Shown here piece by piece: positions 60,233 through 64,000 of a stretch of 64,000 bases of DNA. The stretch is taken from contig OY762938.1 of the NCBI GenBank assembly GCA_963667075.1, positions 992,001 through 1,056,000 of the forward strand, read 5' to 3'. The position numbers and the translations under genes were made by a program. Below the pieces are notes generated by a model. It was not told where the DNA came from, did no database searches, and worked only from the letters and a program-made list of their open reading frames with translations. Each line of letters starts with the position of its first letter. Positions within the stretch are counted from its first letter, which is position 1. The stretch comes from G963667075 sp963667075 (GTDB lineage Bacteria > Pseudomonadota > Alphaproteobacteria > Micavibrionales > Micavibrionaceae).

Positions 60233-61065
60233 AGAAGAATCTTGTCATTGTCACAGGCCTGTCAGGGGCAGGCATTTCCTCCGCTTTAAAAAACTTTGAG
60301 GATATCGGCTATGAAGTTTTTGATAACTTCCCCCTTTCCTTTCTTGATACGCTACTGGAAGAATCAGCAGAAAAAGAACCCCAAATTGCTGTCGGCATAG
60401 ATGCCCGTACACGCGGGTTCAGCGTAGAAGACATGTGCCGGAAAAGAGAAACACTTGATGCTACACTTTTATTTCTAACAGCAGACGAAACCGTTTTACA
60501 AAACCGTTTTTCAGAGACACGGCGCAGACATCCTCTAGCCAAAGACCGCCCTGCGAGTGCCGGCATAAAAAAGGAACAGGAATGGCTTCATACACTAAGG
60601 AAAAACGCTGATTTGCTCATAGACACTTCAGAGATGTCTATTCATGATTTACGCCGGAGAATCTCCCAAACATTTAAACAGGAAAAAAGTCAGCCGCTTA
60701 CAATCACGCTTATGTCCTTTGGCTTCAAATATAATATCCCGCGTGAGGCTGATATCGTTATGGATGTGCGCTTTCTAAAAAATCCGTATTGGGAACAACA
60801 TTTAAGATTCTTCACAGGACAAGATGAAGTGATTCAGGAATACATAGATGAAGATGAGATGTTCACACCATTCATTGAAAACTTCAAAAACCTTATCCTT
60901 CCCCTTATTCCGCGTTATGCGCATGAAGGAAAAAGTTATCTGACAATAGCTATTGGCTGTACGGGTGGCAAACACCGCTCTGTTTATTGTGTTGAGACAC
61001 TGGCCCCGTGGCTCGAGAATCAGGGGCATCTGACACATATCATGCATCGGGATGTGGAACGTTAA
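60229..61065 (+). CDS. rapZ: RapZ/YvcJ-family protein with an altered P loop
   Basis: 278 residues. The family binds nucleotide and, in E. coli, guides a small RNA to RNase E; in alphaproteobacteria it follows chvG-hprK. The Walker A region reads GLSGAGISS: the P-loop Lys (or Arg seen in relatives) is Ile (I16, ATT at 60274-60276). The C-terminal RNA-binding half is intact (LMSFGFKYNIPREADIVMDVRFLKNPYW, GCTGGKHRSVYCVE). It overlaps chvG by four bases, with no hprK between them. Nucleotide binding is probably weakened; the RNA or protein role may persist. Confidence 0.9.
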   Translation: MKKNLVIVTGLSGAGISSALKNFEDIGYEVFDNFPLSFLDTLLEESAEKEPQIAVGIDARTRGFSVEDMCRKRETLDATLLFLTADETVLQNRFSETRRRHPLAKDRPASAGIKKEQEWLHTLRKNADLLIDTSEMSIHDLRRRISQTFKQEKSQPLTITLMSFGFKYNIPREADIVMDVRFLKNPYWEQHLRFFTGQDEVIQEYIDEDEMFTPFIENFKNLILPLIPRYAHEGKSYLTIAIGCTGGKHRSVYCVETLAPWLENQGHLTHIMHRDVER

Positions 61066-61066
61066 C

Positions 61067-62131
61067 CTAACCCGCTCTTTTGACACTCAGAGAGAGAATA
61101 GCCTGTGCACACAAAGTCTCGGCCGGTGCGCCGGACGTTTTGCATTGTGCCTCAAGCTGTGCAAGCCGTGTCAAAACCCCGTTTAGTGCCAAAAGACCCC
61201 AGTTTTGCGCTTGTGCTTTAAAGGGGCGTTCCTGTTTAAAGAAAACCGGCGGGCGAAGAGATTTTACCGCCTGTTCCAAAGATTGACCTTCCTGCATTTT
61301 ACTTCTAACCAGATGCAGACGCCTGAAATGGTTCTGCAAAGCCCGCAAGATCGCAATGGTCGGCAACCCTTCTGCCAGAAGTTTTTGAAAACTCATCATG
61401 GCACTTTTTGTGCGCCTGTCGGCCACAGCATAGACAAGATCATCCAGGGATTGCGCGCCCGCCTCTCCACTACAGGCCTGCACATCGTCAAGCTGTACGA
61501 TGCCAAGACGATTTGGGACAGGCGGACCCTCTTCGCCTTCCCATGCCTTATCGGGCCCCATATAGGTAACAAGTTTATCCAGCTCGTTTCTTACCCTGCC
61601 TCTGTCTCCTTGAATATTCGTTGCAAGCCAGGCCAGCGCATCTGGAGAAATATCGTATCCGGCATATCGCAAGGAATCTCTGATAAGAGGCATAAGCCCT
61701 CTTTGGTCTTCAACGTAACACGGCAATGCTGCAGCATTTTTTTCTTTTTCGCAGAGTTTGCGCAAAGAAGAAGAAGGCGTAAGATTATCGGCCTCCACAA
61801 GGACCAGTGCCTGATTTGACGGGGCTTCCAGATAAGCCTTAAGGAGCACGGTAAGCTTGTCAGAGGCATTCTCTATACGGATTAAACGATCGCCGCCCAT
61901 CATGGATTGTGCGTTGGCTTCATCACTCAGGCGTGCCGGATCTTCGGTTAAAATATCCCCCGAGAGAATAGCCACATTAAAAGGATCATTTAAATCGTCA
62001 ACAACCGTTTTACCAAGTTTAGCAACACGTTCTTTCATCAGGCCATTATCCGGGCCATACACCAGAACAACCCGCACAGATGGATCCGGCTTTTTAAGAA
62101 AGGCTTCTATCTGGCGAGGTTGAATTTTCAT
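61067..62131 (-). CDS. holA: DNA polymerase III subunit delta
   Basis: Clamp-loader subunit that opens the sliding clamp. The 354 residues contain VVLVYGPDNGLMKERVAKLG and NPFNVAILSGD near the start, ALAWLATNIQGDRGRVRNELDKLVTYMG in the middle and the three-helix C-terminal collar domain with LAEGLPTIAILRALQNHFRRLHLV. It overlaps lptE by four bases, a common leuS-lptE-holA order. It is convergent with rapZ, one base apart. Confidence 0.93.
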   Translation of the reverse strand: MKIQPRQIEAFLKKPDPSVRVVLVYGPDNGLMKERVAKLGKTVVDDLNDPFNVAILSGDILTEDPARLSDEANAQSMMGGDRLIRIENASDKLTVLLKAYLEAPSNQALVLVEADNLTPSSSLRKLCEKEKNAAALPCYVEDQRGLMPLIRDSLRYAGYDISPDALAWLATNIQGDRGRVRNELDKLVTYMGPDKAWEGEEGPPVPNRLGIVQLDDVQACSGEAGAQSLDDLVYAVADRRTKSAMMSFQKLLAEGLPTIAILRALQNHFRRLHLVRSKMQEGQSLEQAVKSLRPPVFFKQERPFKAQAQNWGLLALNGVLTRLAQLEAQCKTSGAPAETLCAQAILSLSVKRAG

Positions 62132-62652
62132 TGTGTTTTTTTGTCAGCTCTCCTGAAATAGAGACTAACGTACAACTCTGTTTGCCTTGCAAGATCCTCC
62201 AGCGCATTCTTACGTGCATCTTCTTCTGTTATTCGCGTGGCAAATTCGCTGGGGAGAATATTATAACTCGTAATGGCAGAAATCTTACGATTCAGCACAA
62301 TTTTACCTGTTTTCTTATCTGTCAGAGATATAACCGCATTAAGGCGTAATTGTGCCCGCGTGGCATCCGAACTTTTCGTTATATCAAGATCTGTTGAACG
62401 TTCTTTAAGATCAGAGACAGAAAGCGTATGCGAAACATAAGTCCCTTTACCACTATTACCGTAAAAACGATCCATCAAAAGGTTGCGCAAATGCTGCCCT
62501 TCTCTATCCGGTATATTCTCAATTGACACATATGATAAGGCTTCATCTGTGTAGACTTGACCGTTTTTGGTAAAATTGCCAAACACGGGCGTAAAACCAC
62601 AGCCAGTCATTAACAGTGTTACCAGCAATAGAGAAAGAAGCAGTCTCATCAT
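62128..62652 (-). CDS. lptE: LPS-assembly lipoprotein LptE
   Basis: Plug of the outer-membrane LptD translocon. The 174 residues have a lipoprotein signal with Cys18 in LMTGCGFTPVFG, and a small alpha/beta fold with NLLMDRFYG and KISAITSYNILPSEFATRITEEDAR. It lies five bases after leuS and overlaps holA, so all three are likely co-transcribed on the minus strand. Confidence 0.9.
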   Translation of the reverse strand: MMRLLLSLLLVTLLMTGCGFTPVFGNFTKNGQVYTDEALSYVSIENIPDREGQHLRNLLMDRFYGNSGKGTYVSHTLSVSDLKERSTDLDITKSSDATRAQLRLNAVISLTDKKTGKIVLNRKISAITSYNILPSEFATRITEEDARKNALEDLARQTELYVSLYFRRADKKTQ

Positions 62653-62656
62653 AATA

Positions 62657-64000
62657 TTAACCTACGACAATGTTGACGATTCGATTCGGCACAACAATAA
62701 CCTTTCGGATCTCTTTATCTCCCACAGCACGCTGAACACCGGACTCAGACAATGCAGCTTTTTCAGCCATCTCCTTATCAGCATCTTTGGGCAGCGTAAT
62801 AGTGGCCCGCATTTTACCATTCACCTGAACCGCGATAGTAACCGTATCAGAGGTCAAAAGACTTTCATCAACCTCCGGCCAGCGTGTATCAGCCAGAATT
62901 GTATCATGCCCTAATATTTCCCACAATTCTTCTGCCAGATGAGGAATCATGGGATTCATACAGCAGATAAGCCTTTCATAACCTTCACGCATAGCCCAAT
63001 AGTCAGACTCTTCTTCTGCCTTGAACTCACCAAGGTGATTTGACAGCTCCCTGATTTTGGCCACAGCCTTGTTCATCTGGAACGATTCGATATCGTTTGC
63101 TACGCCAGCAATCGTCGCGTGCGTCGTACTACGGAGTTTTTTCGCAGAGTCGCTAAAGCTTTCCGGCGTGGTATCACAGCTTTCCGGCATATGTTCTTTG
63201 GCCGTCATGAGCTGTCTGTACAGCTTGTTAATGAAACGCCACGCGCCTTCCAGACCGGCTTCCGACCATTCAAGATCACGGTCGGGCGGCGAGTCGGACA
63301 AAATAAACAGACGAATCGCATCCGCCCCATAAGTGTCAAGCGGATCCTGCGGATCAATAACGTTTTTCTTGGATTTTGACATCTTGACCACATTGCCCTG
63401 TGTCACAGAGGCACCGCCATCGACTAAAACCCAGTGTCCATTCTCATCTTTTTGGACATCTTTAGGGAAGACCCATTTACCGTTTTCGTCCTTGTAGGTC
63501 GCATGATTCACCATGCCTTGTGTATAAAGGCGTGTGAAGGGCTCATCAATATCCATATAGCCACAGGCTGATAAAGCCCGCGTAAAGAAACGGGAATAAA
63601 GCAGGTGAAGCACAGCATGTTCAACCCCGCCGATATATTGATCAACCGGGAGCCAGTACGCTGCTTTGTCTTTCGCAAAGCCTTCGTGTTCATTATGTGC
63701 ATCACAATAACGGGCAAAATACCAGCTGGATTCAAAAAATGTATCAAATGTATCCGTTTCACGCACCGCATCTTTACCACAGCAGGGACATTTGACATGT
63801 TTCCATGTGGGATGGTGATCAAGGGGATTGCCCGGCTTGTCAAAAGACACATCGTCCGGGAGCTGCACAGGAAGATCTTCTTCCGGCACAGGCACAAGAC
63901 CACAAGAATCACAATGAATAAACGGTACAGGACAGCCCCAGTAACGTTGGCGACTGACACCCCAATCCCGCAGGCGGAATTGCGTAACACCTGTGCCTTT
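62657..64000 (-). CDS. leuS: Leucyl-tRNA synthetase, C-terminal part (5' end outside window)
   Basis: The frame is open to the right edge, so the visible 447 residues are the C-terminal half. At the edge RLRDWGVSRQRYWGCPVPFIHCDSCG is the conserved block after the editing domain; TFDTFFESSWYFARYC and KMSKSKKNVIDP (KMSKS loop) follow, then the anticodon-binding domain and the small C-terminal domain ending IRKVIVVPNRIVNIVVG. The N-terminal HIGH motif is outside the window. It is first in a leuS-lptE-holA run. Confidence 0.97.
   Translation of the reverse strand, partial: KGTGVTQFRLRDWGVSRQRYWGCPVPFIHCDSCGLVPVPEEDLPVQLPDDVSFDKPGNPLDHHPTWKHVKCPCCGKDAVRETDTFDTFFESSWYFARYCDAHNEHEGFAKDKAAYWLPVDQYIGGVEHAVLHLLYSRFFTRALSACGYMDIDEPFTRLYTQGMVNHATYKDENGKWVFPKDVQKDENGHWVLVDGGASVTQGNVVKMSKSKKNVIDPQDPLDTYGADAIRLFILSDSPPDRDLEWSEAGLEGAWRFINKLYRQLMTAKEHMPESCDTTPESFSDSAKKLRSTTHATIAGVANDIESFQMNKAVAKIRELSNHLGEFKAEEESDYWAMREGYERLICCMNPMIPHLAEELWEILGHDTILADTRWPEVDESLLTSDTVTIAVQVNGKMRATITLPKDADKEMAEKAALSESGVQRAVGDKEIRKVIVVPNRIVNIVVG

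Noticed and set aside
63895..63895. Start codon for leuS inside the window
   Set aside because: The frame continues without a stop to base 64000 and encodes conserved LeuRS residues there, so the true start is outside.

Overview
The window looks like a chromosomal segment of an alphaproteobacterium with moderate to low GC and short intergenic gaps. The evidence is gene content and order: divK-pleD, eipB (DUF1849), clpS-clpA beside a phasin, hflK-hflC-DUF2065-degP, ihfB-lapA-pyrF-trpF-trpB-trpA, accD and folC, and chvI-chvG-rapZ. Genus cannot be fixed from sequence alone; a Rhodospirillales- or Micavibrionales-like lineage is a guess. No rRNA, tRNA, transposase or CRISPR array was found.

Layout. 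1-1040: the 3' end of a reverse-transcriptase-like gene (probably defence associated) enters from the left, followed by a non-coding stretch with nested inverted repeats. 1041-4681: signalling and envelope genes (pleD, divK, eipB, a degenerate GGDEF protein). 4700-4808: a candidate small RNA. 4912-9052: accessory genes of unknown function around a transglycosylase and the tRNA-modification gene tsaC/sua5. 9040-17840: housekeeping (anmK, tyrS, AsmA-like envelope protein, hydrolase, ferredoxin, ribF, yggS). 17913-22327: clpS, clpA, a receiver/pseudo-deaminase fusion and a phasin with a histone-like N-terminus. 22443-26073: truA, fmt, def, rmuC on the minus strand. 26132-33506: a two-partner secretion pair, with a 1684-residue beta-helix exoprotein divergent from its outer-membrane transporter. 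33603-40293: YihY, O-antigen-ligase-like, HemG, an ArgE-like deacetylase, GNAT and Mrp. 40375-45179: hflKC-degP-miaA. 45245-47684: rpmG, cysQ, SapC. 47900-57869: the ihfB-to-folC block, interrupted by an orphan phosphoribosyltransferase and by a duplicated coiled-coil gene set. 57922-64000: chvI-chvG-rapZ, then holA, lptE and the 3' part of leuS on the minus strand.

How genes work together. DivK/PleD (cell cycle and c-di-GMP), ChvG/ChvI/RapZ (envelope and periplasmic stress), HflKC/DegP and ClpSA (protein quality control), LptE/AsmA-like/EipB/O-antigen ligase (outer envelope) and the TpsA/TpsB pair (surface or secreted adhesin) together suggest a Gram-negative cell with a surface-adhesion programme.

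The most unusual items are the receiver/pseudo-deaminase fusion beside clpA, the paralogous coiled-coil set between accD and folC (duplicated with its promoters), the RT-like gene with structured flanking DNA at the left edge, the divergent TPS pair, and a RapZ without its P-loop lysine. All functional assignments rest on motif recognition by eye; no database search was run.
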